DNA of 64,000 nucleotides from CAYWXK01 sp964462515 (lineage in GTDB: Bacteria > Planctomycetota > Phycisphaerae > Sedimentisphaerales > Anaerobacaceae). Under the pieces are notes generated by a model. It saw only the letters and a program-made list of their open reading frames with translations, did not search any database and was not told the DNA's origin. Location: positions 128,793-192,792 of the forward strand of contig CAYWXK010000001.1 in NCBI GenBank assembly GCA_964462515.1, given 5' to 3'. Shown piece after piece: positions 28,101 to 36,215 of the stretch (the first letter of the stretch is position 1; the number at the start of each line of letters is the position of its first letter). Position numbers and translations under genes: made by a program.

Positions 28101-28655
28101 TATTCGACGCATAACAGCTCACAGATTGAGGAAGGTACACAGAACAGGCAAATCGTGATTGGCGGAATGGTAGCGAAGATAAGATATAACCTGACAAAGA
28201 CGGGACGAAACGCCGGCTCAAAAATGGCTGTGTTCACATTGGAGGATTTGCAGGGGCAGGTTGAGGTGGTGATGTTTCCAGAGGTGCTGAATAAATTCGG
28301 GGCGGCGCTGGTGCAGGATACGGTTGTTTTTGTAAAGGGCAAGCTCGATTACAGAAGAGAAAAGCCTAATATATTGGCAGTGGAACTGATAACTTTAGAG
28401 CAGATTAAGGATAAATTAGCAGCTAAGGTCACGATTAAGTTAGATGCCAAAGATGTTACCAAGGCAAAGGTGGCAGAGATACGCAGCATCTGCCAGACTC
28501 ACAGGGGCAAGAGCGCTGTTTATGTAGCGGTCAGGATGGAGAAGGGCGAGGTCTATACGGCTGCCGACAGGAGCTTATCCGTCAATCCGGATGTGGAGTT
28601 CTGCAAGAAGATAAAACACTTGGTCGGCGAGGAAAACTTCCAACTGGCAAGATGA
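25200..28655 (+). CDS. dnaE: DNA polymerase III subunit alpha
   Basis: Replicative polymerase of 1151 residues. The N-terminal PHP domain has HFHLHSQYSLLDG and VTDHGNLFG. The polymerase core has RGSGVGTLAGYCLG and PDIDIDIC (catalytic aspartates), then VKMDFLGLKTLSVL-like LMKMDFLGLKTLSVL, the finger/HhH region GFNKSHSTRYAFIAYQTA, and a C-terminal OB domain (IGGMVAKIRYNLTKTG). No intein or split is seen. ATG 25200 is the only start that preserves the PHP domain. Confidence 0.98.
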   Translation: MAGKGFTHFHLHSQYSLLDGAITFDKLFKRCKKLQMDAIAVTDHGNLFGAVEFYTKAVAAHIKPIIGFEAYIAPGSRFDRTKTNIAEAAYHLILLAENNKGYQNLLKLASAGYLEGFYYRPRIDKEILAELNEGLICTSGCKKGEIAAAIAGNNEEAARRAAEKYLEIFGPERFFIEIQKHEGDDPKIAAGLIELARKMGIGLVATNDVHFLEEADYEAHNCLCAISTGKRSDDPDRMIYPPDVYLKSPQQMRELFAETIEACDNTLAITNRCNVELDLKTRHSPRFVPPDGSKPEEFLTKLCYEGAHKRYGQISEQIKNRLDRELEVIESKGFASYFLIVWDFCKYAHENNIPIGARGSGVGTLAGYCLGLCDVDPVRYDLLFERFMDPERNEMPDIDIDICQVHRGKIIDYVRRTYGQVAQIITFGTMKARAVIRDICRVLGVPLAEADRLAKLVPATLDMTLDRAVETEPELRRAYEQNEQTKKVIDIGRKLEGLTRHASVHAAGVVIADEALVNFVPLYKASGTEDIITQYEGPMVEAVGLMKMDFLGLKTLSVLERAQQLVKKLHGVEIDLEKLDLTDSKTFEVFSNGRTKGVFQFESGGMQNLLIRMKPDRIEDLIAANALYRPGPMILIPDYIERKHGAKWSTAHPIMAEILSETYGIMVYQEQVMRICNRLGDIPLREAYALIKAISKKKAKTIAKERERFVEGCVKKGVRNEQAEQIFEVIERFAGYGFNKSHSTRYAFIAYQTAYMKAHWPVEYMAALLTYEMDNTDKVVDYIGECAAMGIKVLPPDINQSGVDFTPLYVEDGEDEKKGVIRFGLAAVKGVGEKAVEQIIVAREKVGRFQSLFHFCENVDLRLANKQVLEALIKAGAFDGLGGNRAQMMAGLEKSMEVGSSLQTDRQDGQMNFFGQVAALADYSQDHHSLPNLPPWPEAQMLAYEKEVLGFYVTSNPLSHYAETIALYSTHNSSQIEEGTQNRQIVIGGMVAKIRYNLTKTGRNAGSKMAVFTLEDLQGQVEVVMFPEVLNKFGAALVQDTVVFVKGKLDYRREKPNILAVELITLEQIKDKLAAKVTIKLDAKDVTKAKVAEIRSICQTHRGKSAVYVAVRMEKGEVYTAADRSLSVNPDVEFCKKIKHLVGEENFQLAR

Positions 28656-28834
28656 CCGAAGGTCATTCTGAGTCCGGCGCCGCCGGGCGAAGAATCTGGC
28701 ATTGGAGAAAAAATTATGTGGCTGCCAAAAGATGAAAAAGAAACATTGGTTTTTTATCTGCTTTATTGTTGGAAGAGTAATAACTCAGTTGATAAACTGG
28801 CTATTGGACTATTTACTTAAAACCTCAGGTGCTA
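28656..28834. other. Gap after dnaE
   Basis: 179 bp including a GC-rich imperfect palindrome (GTCCGGCGCCGCCGGGCGAAG) near 28671-28692. No convincing gene is seen. Confidence 0.3.
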
Positions 28835-29089
28835 ATGAATTTAATACCAAACGATACGACTATCGACGCTTTACGAAAGCAGTTCGAGATTCTCGAGCGA
28901 ATCGGCATAGAAGGCCGGGCAGAGATGACCTTCGAGTTGAGCGAAAACCTGCGCCAAATAATAACGGATGGTGTTCGGCTTCGACACCCCGAATATAGCG
29001 ACAGCCAAGTCCGCCGGGAGGTGTTACGGATTACATTAGGAGACGAGCTTTATCGTAAGGCATACGAAAAACGAGATGAAGACAAATGA
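28835..29089 (+). CDS. Small protein paired with a nucleotidyltransferase
   Basis: 84 residues, charged and helical, without a signal peptide. It contains FEILERIGIEGRAEMTFEL and a C-terminal VRREVLRITLGDELYRKAY. The ATG of the next gene overlaps its stop (ATGA), so the two are translationally coupled. I do not know the family. The arrangement resembles antitoxin-toxin or substrate-adaptor pairs. The start ATG 28835 has AGGTG upstream; the in-frame GTG at 28829 is an alternative. Confidence 0.55.
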   Translation: MNLIPNDTTIDALRKQFEILERIGIEGRAEMTFELSENLRQIITDGVRLRHPEYSDSQVRREVLRITLGDELYRKAYEKRDEDK

Positions 29090-29658
29090 TAGGACAGAAA
29101 AAGTTTCTTGAGAAACTCATCTCCCTTATAGAATCCGCAGACATTCCTTATGCCGTGTGCGGTTCTTTAAGCAGCGGTCTCCACGGCCAGCCACGGGCAA
29201 CAAATGACGCCGATATTATTATTGCCCCGACACAAGGCCAGCTTGACAAATTTCTCAAGTTGCTTGAGGGCGGCTACTACGTAAACCCTCAGGCGGCTTT
29301 TGAAGCAATGAAGATACGTTCGATGTTCAATGTTATCGACAATGAGCTTGGCTGGAAAGCCGATTTGATATTCCGAAAAGATGGTCCCTACGAACTGACC
29401 GAATTCAACCGCAGATTAAGAGCAAAACTAATGAGAATCGATCTGTGGATACTCTCGCCTGAAGACGTTATTTTGAGCAAGCTGGAATGGGCTAAGAATA
29501 GTCAGTCGGAACAGCAGTTTCGCGATGCTCTTGGAGTAGCTGTTGTTCAATGTGAGCATCTTGATAAGGATTATTTACGTAAGTGGGCCAAGGAACTACA
29601 GGTAGAAGATTCGCTCAGACAGATATTGGAGCAGGCTCAAAAGCTATCAGGTTTATAA
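29086..29658 (+). CDS. Nucleotidyltransferase-fold protein (MNT/AbiEii-like)
   Basis: 190 residues. The nucleotidyltransferase signature is CGSLSSGLHG followed by NDADIIIAPT (metal-binding Asp pair), then a third acidic segment LGWKADLIF. LSPEDVILSKLEWAKNSQSEQQFRDALG matches the C-terminal part of DUF6036/MNT-like proteins. Such proteins act as toxins, as antitoxins, or as tRNA or protein nucleotidyl modifiers. It overlaps the preceding small gene by 4 nt and is followed by tmk. Its role here is unknown. Confidence 0.7.
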   Translation: MIGQKKFLEKLISLIESADIPYAVCGSLSSGLHGQPRATNDADIIIAPTQGQLDKFLKLLEGGYYVNPQAAFEAMKIRSMFNVIDNELGWKADLIFRKDGPYELTEFNRRLRAKLMRIDLWILSPEDVILSKLEWAKNSQSEQQFRDALGVAVVQCEHLDKDYLRKWAKELQVEDSLRQILEQAQKLSGL

Positions 29659-29679
29659 TAAAAATTAGGAGGCAATGAT

Positions 29680-30306
29680 TTGAAGGACAAGTTACGAGGA
29701 AAATTTATTGTTCTTGATGGGCCGGACGGATGCGGCAAGACAACCCAGGCGAAGCTTTTGACGGAATGGCTTCAGGTGCTGGGGGTGCCTGTCAGCAACT
29801 TTCGCGACCCCGGTGACACGACTATCGGCGAAAAGATACGGCAGATACTGTTGAGTCCAGAGCACTTAGCGATGAGCGTGCGAACAGAGGTGATGTTGTA
29901 TATGGCGGCGAGGGCACAGTTGTGGCAGGAGAAAATAGTGCCGGCGCTGCGGGAGAAGGAGTGCGTTGTTCTGGATAGGTGGGTTTCAAGCACCTGTGCT
30001 TATCAGGGTTACGCCGGGGGTTTCGGGATGCATAACGTTATAAGAGTTGCAGGTGATTCGCTGGCGAGGATGTGGCCTGACTTGACCATCATACTTGATG
30101 CCGACCCGGAGGTCTGCGCCCGGAGGCTGCCGCGTAAGCTCGACAGGATAGAGGCGAAGGGACGCGAATATCACCAGCAGGTTCGCGAAGGTTTTTTGCA
30201 GTTGGCGCGTGAGCAGAAAAACGTTTTTGTAGTTGATGCTTCCGGCGACATCGAGGCGATTCAGGAAAAAGTAAGACGGTTGATTTCAGAGGTGAGCTTT
30301 ACATAG
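29680..30306 (+). CDS. tmk: Thymidylate kinase
   Basis: Phosphorylates dTMP to dTDP. It has a P-loop GPDGCGKTTQ, the DR(W/Y) motif VVLDRWVSSTCAYQG and a LID region RKLDRIEAKG. The start is TTG 29680: AGGAGG sits 7 nt before it, and the ATG 6 nt upstream is out of frame and closed at once. At 208 residues the length is normal. holB follows immediately. Confidence 0.95.
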   Translation: MKDKLRGKFIVLDGPDGCGKTTQAKLLTEWLQVLGVPVSNFRDPGDTTIGEKIRQILLSPEHLAMSVRTEVMLYMAARAQLWQEKIVPALREKECVVLDRWVSSTCAYQGYAGGFGMHNVIRVAGDSLARMWPDLTIILDADPEVCARRLPRKLDRIEAKGREYHQQVREGFLQLAREQKNVFVVDASGDIEAIQEKVRRLISEVSFT

Positions 30307-31458
30307 ATGTCACTGAAGGAGATTTTCTGCCAGGATAAAGCGATTGGGCTTTTGCAAAGAGCTTTCACGGCGGGGAAGATGCCGCACGCATATATCTTTG
30401 CCGGGCCTGAAGGCGTAGGTAAATATAAGACCGCGTCGGAGTGGGCGAAGCTGCTTCTTTGCAAAAACTCGGTTGCTGAAAAAATTAACGGCGGCGATTT
30501 TTCGGATAGTTGCGGCTTGTGTCAATCCTGCCGGCTTTTTGAAACCGGCTCGCACCCCGACTTCAACCACGTGTATAAAGAGCTGCTGGAATTCACCACA
30601 AACGGCAAAGGCAAAACCACGCCCGTGGAGCTGCCGATAGATGTCATTCGGGAATTTCTGGTTGCGAAGGTCCAGAATAAGCCTACCTTATCGCAGAGGA
30701 AGGTTTTTGTAGTCAGTGAGGCCGAGAAGCTAAATGTTTCCTCGCAGAATTGTTTGTTGAAGGTTCTGGAGGAGCCGCCGGCATACTGCTGCATAATTTT
30801 ATTATGCACACGCCTGGAAAGACTATTGCCGACCACCAGGTCGAGATGCCAGATAATCCGGTTTGGCCCAATAGACCAAAAGAGGATAATTGATAAGCTG
30901 AAACAGATGGGTATTGGAGAAAAGGCTGCCGGGTATTTTGCGGTTCTTGCCAGCGGCAGTCTGGGAACGGGATGGCAGTGGGCCAAACTCGAAGCAGAGG
31001 GGGCAAATCTTTACGAGACCAAAAGAAAACTAATAAGTGCGGTAGCGAGCTGCGAGTTTGCGGATGCGCTGGATTTGGCCGAGCGGTTTCTGAAAGAAAG
31101 TAAGAGAATTGCCAGCATCTGGGCCAACATCAATAAAAACAAAAGCTCAAGCGATATCGAACAAAAGGTTCAAAAGACCCTTATCCAAATAATAATGTCG
31201 GCATACTACGATGTGATGAATCTAAACGTCGCGCCGGCCAGAGAAATGATAAACTTTGACCAGGAGGAGCAAATAAAGAAGCTGGCTGGTCGGCTCGGGT
31301 CACAGGATGCTGCTGCTGCTGCTGCTGCTGCTGCGGCAGAGAAGATTGACGATTGTTACAGGGCGATGCGCTGGGTAGAGGATAGCGTGAACGAGAAGCT
31401 TATCTTTGAACATCTCTTGTTAAATTTCGCCGGTTCTGGTAAAATTCAAGGTTCGTAG
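30307..31458 (+). CDS. holB: DNA polymerase III clamp-loader subunit delta'
   Basis: AAA+-fold clamp-loader subunit of 383 residues. It has a P-loop-like GPEGVGKYKTA, a zinc-binding CGLCQSCRLFETGSHPD, sensor region SEAEKLNVSSQNCLLKVLEEPP and SRCQIIRFGP. The P-loop has Tyr where catalytic loaders have Thr/Ser (GKYK), fitting a non-hydrolysing delta'. Near 31309-31338 eight GCT repeats plus GCG and GCA encode ten alanines, a likely slippage-prone tract. The gene begins directly after the tmk stop. Confidence 0.93.
   Translation: MSLKEIFCQDKAIGLLQRAFTAGKMPHAYIFAGPEGVGKYKTASEWAKLLLCKNSVAEKINGGDFSDSCGLCQSCRLFETGSHPDFNHVYKELLEFTTNGKGKTTPVELPIDVIREFLVAKVQNKPTLSQRKVFVVSEAEKLNVSSQNCLLKVLEEPPAYCCIILLCTRLERLLPTTRSRCQIIRFGPIDQKRIIDKLKQMGIGEKAAGYFAVLASGSLGTGWQWAKLEAEGANLYETKRKLISAVASCEFADALDLAERFLKESKRIASIWANINKNKSSSDIEQKVQKTLIQIIMSAYYDVMNLNVAPAREMINFDQEEQIKKLAGRLGSQDAAAAAAAAAAEKIDDCYRAMRWVEDSVNEKLIFEHLLLNFAGSGKIQGS
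31309..31332 (+). repeat. (GCT)8 trinucleotide repeat inside holB
   Basis: Eight perfect GCT units followed by GCG GCA make a run of ten alanines in the C-terminal domain of the clamp-loader subunit. The frame is unaffected by gain or loss of units. Confidence 0.9.
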
Positions 31459-31521
31459 CTCATTGTCGATGAACGGTGAGCCGGTAACAGTGAAGCTGAA
31501 GGCAGCATTAAGGTAAATTAG

Positions 31522-32508
31522 ATGACAGAAGTTCCTGCGGCAAAACCGAGGCAGGCAAGAACAAAAAAATATATGCTTATTCGCTACGGGCGAATGAACA
31601 CGGTCGGGTTATTTGAGCACAATGAGAGCAAGATACCCAAATTGAGCGCCCGCGTGGTGGTAAAAACGGAAAGAGGGCTTGAATTAGGCTATATTGTCGG
31701 ACCGCTTACCTTCTATAAAGCCGGACAAATTAAACTGACGGACGAGCAAATAAAATCATACTTTGTCGAAGGCGGAACCGAGTTTTCTTTTGAGCAGGCC
31801 GGTAAATTCATCCGTTTCGCAACCGCTGAGGACGTAAGTGAAGAGCAGCACCTGCAAAAAATTGCAAAGGAGGAGATAGAATGCTGCAGACGTTTTGCAG
31901 AGGAGCTGAGTTTGTCGATGAAGGTGGTGGATGCGGAGCACATATTTGGCGGGGAGCGAATTATTTTTTATTTTAAGTCCGACGGACGAGTTGACTTTCG
32001 CGAATTGGTGAAGAGGCTGGCGCAGGAATACCAGACAAGAATTGAGATGCGGCAAATCGGCTCACGAGATGAAGCAAAACTATTGGGGGATGTGGAAAGC
32101 TGCGGGCAGGAATGCTGCTGTAAGAGGTTCCTGAAGATTTTGCAGCCTGTGAATATGCGGATGGCAAAGATGCAAAAGGCGACGCTGGACCCTTCAAAAA
32201 TTTCTGGCTATTGCGGGAGGTTAAAATGCTGTTTGCGATATGAAGACGAGACTTACACCGAGCTTAAAAGCCGATTGCCTAAGAAAAGCAGCAGGATTAA
32301 AACTGCACGCGGCGAAGGCAAGGTTGTTGACACCCAGATATTGACCCAGCTTGTTGTGGTTGAATTCGAGGGCGGAGAAAAGATTGCTATGCCTTTGGAG
32401 GAGCTTGAGGTAATCGGCTCGCCGCCGGTCACAGCGGACCAGCAAGAGCAAGATAGTGCTGCGGAGGATGATAAGCAAGAGGAGGAGGAGGAGACTGGAC
32501 TTGGGTAG
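31522..32508 (+). CDS. ricT: PSP1-domain protein RicT/YaaT
   Basis: PSP1 C-terminal-domain protein of 328 residues. The cysteine-rich segment CGQECCCKRFL...YCGRLKCCLRYE binds Fe-S cluster(s) in the Bacillus RicA/F/T complex, which acts in RNase Y-dependent mRNA maturation and phosphorelay control. A Lys/Arg-rich N-terminal tip and an acidic C-terminal tail (EDDKQEEEEE) are added. The neighbourhood tmk-holB-ricT-metG matches the order seen in Bacillus. Function in this phylum is not established. Confidence 0.9.
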   Translation: MTEVPAAKPRQARTKKYMLIRYGRMNTVGLFEHNESKIPKLSARVVVKTERGLELGYIVGPLTFYKAGQIKLTDEQIKSYFVEGGTEFSFEQAGKFIRFATAEDVSEEQHLQKIAKEEIECCRRFAEELSLSMKVVDAEHIFGGERIIFYFKSDGRVDFRELVKRLAQEYQTRIEMRQIGSRDEAKLLGDVESCGQECCCKRFLKILQPVNMRMAKMQKATLDPSKISGYCGRLKCCLRYEDETYTELKSRLPKKSSRIKTARGEGKVVDTQILTQLVVVEFEGGEKIAMPLEELEVIGSPPVTADQQEQDSAAEDDKQEEEEETGLG

Positions 32509-32521
32509 CCATCAAAGAAAT

Positions 32522-34549
32522 ATGCCGCGAAAAATCGTTGTAACATCAGCTTTGCCTTACGCAAACGGCCCGATACACATAGGACATTTAGTCGAGTATC
32601 TGCAGACGGATATCTGGGTGCGATTCCAGAAGATATGCGGCAATCAATGTCTGTATTTTTGTGCCGACGACACTCACGGCACGCCGATTATGATAAGTGC
32701 GCGTGCTGCGGGGATAAGCCCGGAGAAGTTAATCGAGCAGATGCACAAAGAGCACAAAGCGGATTTTGACGGTTTTCATATTGAATTTGATAATTATTAC
32801 ACGACCCACTCGACGGAGAATAGATACTTTAGCGAGCTTATATTTAGTCGGCTGAACCAGGCCGGCTCAATCGTCAAGAGAACTATCGAGCAGACCTATT
32901 GTGCGAGCTGCAAGATGCCGCTGCCTGATAGGTTCGTTCGCGGCACCTGTCCTCGGTGCAAGGCTGAGGACCAGTATGGCGACTGCTGCGAGGTCTGCAG
33001 CGCAACGTATCAACCTACTGATCTAATCAATCCCTACTGTTCAACTTGCAGGGCAAGGCCGACTTTCCAGACATCCGAACACTACTTTTTCAAACTTGCG
33101 GATTACCAGCAGCGCCTCAAAGACCTTATCACCGGCGGATATACGGGTAAATCCGTAGCAAACAAACTCGACGAATGGTTCAAAGCGGGATTGAAGGATT
33201 GGGACATATCCAGGGATGGCCCGTATTTTGGATTTAAGATACCCGGCGAGGAGAATAAATTTTTCTACGTCTGGCTGGATGCGCCAATCGGATATATGGC
33301 CTCAGCTAAAAACTACTGCGACAGAAACGGACTTGATTTCGAGAGGCTATGGAACAGCGGCGAATATGAGCTGTATCATTTCATCGGCAAGGACATTATG
33401 TATTTCCACGCACTGTTCTGGCCTGCAATGCTGATGGGGACTGGCTTCAGGACCGGCGACAAACTTTTTGTGCACGGCTTTTTGACCGTAAACGGCGAAA
33501 AGATGAGTAAGTCGCGCGGAACGTTTATTAAGGCAAGCACCTATCTGAAATACTTAAACCCCGAATACCTGCGGTATTATTACGCAAGCAAGCTGACCGA
33601 TAGTATCGATGATATAGATTTGAAGATAGAGGACTTCATAAACAAAACCAATTCCGATTTGGTGGGTAAGTTTGCCAATCTCGCCTCGCGTTCCGGGCCT
33701 ATGGTAACACGGCTCTGGCAGGGGCAGCTTGGCAGGTTAGACGAGGAGGGTAAAGAATTGGTTAATAAAATCGCTGCGGCAAAAGAGCAAATTGTTGACG
33801 ATTACGAGGGTCTTAACTTTGCCGGCGTTGTGCGAGCGATTGTTACACTATCTGACGAGGCGGATAGATTCCTCGAGAGAAGAGAGCCTTGGGTGACGGT
33901 GAAAACCGACCTTGAGAAGACACAAGCTACCTTGACGGCGGCGATAAATGCTGTGCGAATCCTGACAATTTACTTAAAGCCTATTCTGCCCAAATACGTC
34001 CGTAAGGTGGAAAGATTCTTAAATATAGATGCGTTAAGTTTTGCAGATGTCGAAAAACTGTTAGAGAACCATAAAATAAATGATTTTGAACGATTATTTG
34101 AAAGAGTTGACGAGAAACAGGTGAATGCAATGGTAGAAGAAAGTAAGGAAACACAGGGTCCGAAGGCGGCGGCCCAGCCGGCTGCCGCGCAAGCTATTGG
34201 TCCGTCCGCCGGCGGATTTAAGCCTGAATGCACAATGGCGGATTTTGAAAAAATTGATTTGCGAATTGCTAAGGTGATAAAAGCGGAAGCAGTGGCGGGC
34301 GCTGATAAGCTGTTGCGTTTGCAATTAGATGTGGGCGGGGTGCAAAAAAGCGTTCTTGCTGCCATAGCGACTGCATACAGGCCCGAGGACCTGACCGACA
34401 AAATGGTTGTGTATTTTGCGAACCTCAAGCCCAGGCAGATGAGATTTGGGTTGTCGGAAGGTATGATTATGGCGGCGGGCAGCGGCGGAAAAGATATTTA
34501 TATGCTTACGATTGATGCAGGTGCAAAACCCGGGCAAAAAGTGCTTTAG
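32522..34549 (+). CDS. metG: Methionyl-tRNA synthetase with C-terminal tRNA-binding domain
   Basis: Class I synthetase of about 675 residues. HIGH is seen as PIHIGHL, KMSKS as GEKMSKSRG. Two zinc-knuckle pairs occur (CASCKMPL..CPRCK and CCEVC..CSTC), as in the long MetRS type. After a Pro/Ala linker (AAAQPAAAQAIG) comes a Trbp111/Arc1p-like tRNA-binding OB fold (FEKIDLRIAKVIKAE..). ATG 32522 gives the standard MPRKIVVTSALPYANG start; the longer upstream frame overlaps ricT and is not supported. Confidence 0.96.
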   Translation: MPRKIVVTSALPYANGPIHIGHLVEYLQTDIWVRFQKICGNQCLYFCADDTHGTPIMISARAAGISPEKLIEQMHKEHKADFDGFHIEFDNYYTTHSTENRYFSELIFSRLNQAGSIVKRTIEQTYCASCKMPLPDRFVRGTCPRCKAEDQYGDCCEVCSATYQPTDLINPYCSTCRARPTFQTSEHYFFKLADYQQRLKDLITGGYTGKSVANKLDEWFKAGLKDWDISRDGPYFGFKIPGEENKFFYVWLDAPIGYMASAKNYCDRNGLDFERLWNSGEYELYHFIGKDIMYFHALFWPAMLMGTGFRTGDKLFVHGFLTVNGEKMSKSRGTFIKASTYLKYLNPEYLRYYYASKLTDSIDDIDLKIEDFINKTNSDLVGKFANLASRSGPMVTRLWQGQLGRLDEEGKELVNKIAAAKEQIVDDYEGLNFAGVVRAIVTLSDEADRFLERREPWVTVKTDLEKTQATLTAAINAVRILTIYLKPILPKYVRKVERFLNIDALSFADVEKLLENHKINDFERLFERVDEKQVNAMVEESKETQGPKAAAQPAAAQAIGPSAGGFKPECTMADFEKIDLRIAKVIKAEAVAGADKLLRLQLDVGGVQKSVLAAIATAYRPEDLTDKMVVYFANLKPRQMRFGLSEGMIMAAGSGGKDIYMLTIDAGAKPGQKVL

Positions 34550-34629
34550 ATTTTTATAGTTCATAGCTCGTAATTCATTGTTCATCGAAAGCAGGCTATG
34601 AACAATGAACGACGGACACATAACAACAA
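34550..34629. repeat. Short GTTCAT palindromic spacer
   Basis: GTTCATAGCTCGTAATTCATTGTTCAT is followed by CTATGAACAATGAAC, forming an inverted repeat (ATTGTTCAT/ATGAACAAT). Related GTTCATAGTTCGTAGTTC text occurs at 43669-43712 and weakly at 31451-31475. No gene. Confidence 0.5.
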
Positions 34630-34983
34630 ATGCGAAAGAGTCTTGAACAGATTGCCAGAGAAGATGGAAGATTCGGTGTCGGGGCGCTGAGGTTCATTTA
34701 TGAGGGACTTGGATATACTGTAAGAAAGGTAGCCAGTGCACCCATGCACGTTGGTGGCCAGATGCTCTGCGAGGGGCTGAGGAAATTGGCGCTGGAGAGA
34801 TGGGGAAGATTAGCGATGCCGGTGTTAAATAGCTGGGGGGTTAAGACGACGCACGATTTCGGCGAAATTGTTTACCTGATGATAAGGCACAAATGGATGA
34901 ATGCTCAGCCGACCGATACAGTAAATGATTTCAACGATGTTTATGACTTCAAAACCGTCTTCAAGGACCAGTTCGAGTTTTAG
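34630..34983 (+). CDS. Minf_1886-like conserved small protein
   Basis: 117 residues, apparently cytosolic. LEQIAREDGRFGVGALRFIYEGLGYTV at the start and HDFGEIVYLMIRHKWM...DFNDVYDFKTVFKDQFEF at the end resemble the uncharacterised Minf_1886 family found in planctomycetes and verrucomicrobia. No function is known. It may be co-transcribed with metG. Confidence 0.65.
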   Translation: MRKSLEQIAREDGRFGVGALRFIYEGLGYTVRKVASAPMHVGGQMLCEGLRKLALERWGRLAMPVLNSWGVKTTHDFGEIVYLMIRHKWMNAQPTDTVNDFNDVYDFKTVFKDQFEF

Positions 34984-35010
34984 AAAAAGTTGCCGTCACT
35001 TTCTTTTACC

Positions 35011-35088
35011 GACGAGTCCGCAGAGGTCGCTGAGTTTTTTATTTCTATATCTTATTGTTTCTCCGCGTGCTTTGCGTGCTCTGCGGTG
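35011..35088. repeat. Inverted-repeat element (CCGCAGAG family)
   Basis: Arms CCGCAGAGGTCGCTGAG and CTCCGCGTGCTTTGCGTGCTCTGCGG flank about 27 bp of AT-rich sequence. It is a likely small non-autonomous palindromic element between convergent genes. It is related in style, though not in sequence, to the elements at 39951-40026 and 49219-49311. Confidence 0.55.
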
Positions 35089-35096
35089 AATCCTTT

Positions 35097-35960
35097 CTAC
35101 AAAATGCCGCTCTTAAGTTTTTTCTTCAGGTCGGCGTGAAAACAACCACTGAAGACGCCTTCGACCGCACCTGTCATAAAAATCTCCCGGTCTTTGGCGA
35201 TTTCCACAAGTAGTGTCCCGCCGGGCATCTTGACGTTTATCCTGTTATCGACCAGCCCCAATTTATGGGCTGCCGCCGCTGCTGCGCAGGAGCTGCTGCC
35301 GGAGGCAAGCGTGTATCCTGCGCCTCGCTCCCAGATTCTGATTTCGATATTGCTTCTATCGAGCACCTTCAATAGCTGCACGTTAATCCGCTTTGGAAAC
35401 ATCTTGTGGTTTTCGACAAAAGGCCCAAGCTCTCGTGCCTTTTCCTCGCTGACCTCTGCCATTGGAATTACGCAGTGAGGATTGCCGATGGATACGCACG
35501 TAACAGGGTATTTGGCCTTGTTCACTTCAAGCTCTTCGTTGACTACTTCTCTTTTGTTTCCGGCGACTGGAATTTCTGTGCTGACAAACGTAACCTTACC
35601 CATATTGATTCGTATATTGTTAGCGGTGTCATCCAGTATAGTTACATCCACGATTCCGCCGAGCGTTTTGATTTTAAAATTTTTTGTCCTTACGTATTTA
35701 TTTTCGAATAGGTACTTGGCGAAGATGCGCAGGCCGTTGCCGCTTTTTTCCGCTTCGCTGCCGTCGGGATTAAAAATTCTAACTTGCGGCAAATCTTTAC
35801 TGCCCAGAGGGCCATAGAGTATTCCGTCTGAGCCGACGCCGAAGTTGCGATGACAAATCAGCCGGATTGCATCCGGCGTCAATTTTACGTCAGCCACATT
35901 TGGGTCGATTACCAGATAATCATTTCCCAGGCCGTGATATTTACTAAAATGTATTTTCAC
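35097..35960 (-). CDS. dapF: Diaminopimelate epimerase-family protein with Ser in place of both catalytic Cys
   Basis: The DapF fold is clear: FSKYHGLGNDYLVID, HRNFGVGSDGIL, FNPDGSEAE, VSIGNPHCV and the ERGAGYTLASG region. In standard DapF two cysteines act as base and acid, in a (M/Q)CGNG loop and an ACGSGAC loop. Here the loops read EKSGNGLR and ASGSSSC, so both positions are Ser. A downstream Cys remains (SSSC), as in E. coli. It may be a real but divergent epimerase branch or an enzyme acting on another amino acid. GTG 35960 has GGGAG 8 nt upstream and is preferred over TTG 35975. No other lysine genes are nearby. Confidence 0.85.
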   Translation of the reverse strand: MKIHFSKYHGLGNDYLVIDPNVADVKLTPDAIRLICHRNFGVGSDGILYGPLGSKDLPQVRIFNPDGSEAEKSGNGLRIFAKYLFENKYVRTKNFKIKTLGGIVDVTILDDTANNIRINMGKVTFVSTEIPVAGNKREVVNEELEVNKAKYPVTCVSIGNPHCVIPMAEVSEEKARELGPFVENHKMFPKRINVQLLKVLDRSNIEIRIWERGAGYTLASGSSSCAAAAAAHKLGLVDNRINVKMPGGTLLVEIAKDREIFMTGAVEGVFSGCFHADLKKKLKSGIL

Positions 35961-36059
35961 AATTGCGACTCCCAAATAACCCCTTTGTTCACTATGCAGC
36001 CCAAAAACTTACTTCATAAACTGGTATTACAAAGTTTTAGATAATCAAGCCGATTTGTC

Positions 36060-36079
36060 ATTCCCGCGAAGGCGGGAAT
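36060..36079. repeat. ATTCCCGC hairpin
   Basis: Perfect 8-bp inverted repeat ATTCCCGC/GCGGGAAT with a 4-nt GAAG loop. This sequence type is common as an intergenic palindrome in many bacteria. Confidence 0.7.
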
Positions 36080-36215
36080 CCATAAAAAACGGCCTGATAT
36101 GAGATTTTAACCAAATTATTCGCTAAAAATTTATTCAAGGTAGCTCATAAATGTAATTTTAACATATAACCGGCTAATAAGCTAACATTGAAAATCTACT
36201 CTTTTACTGTTTATA

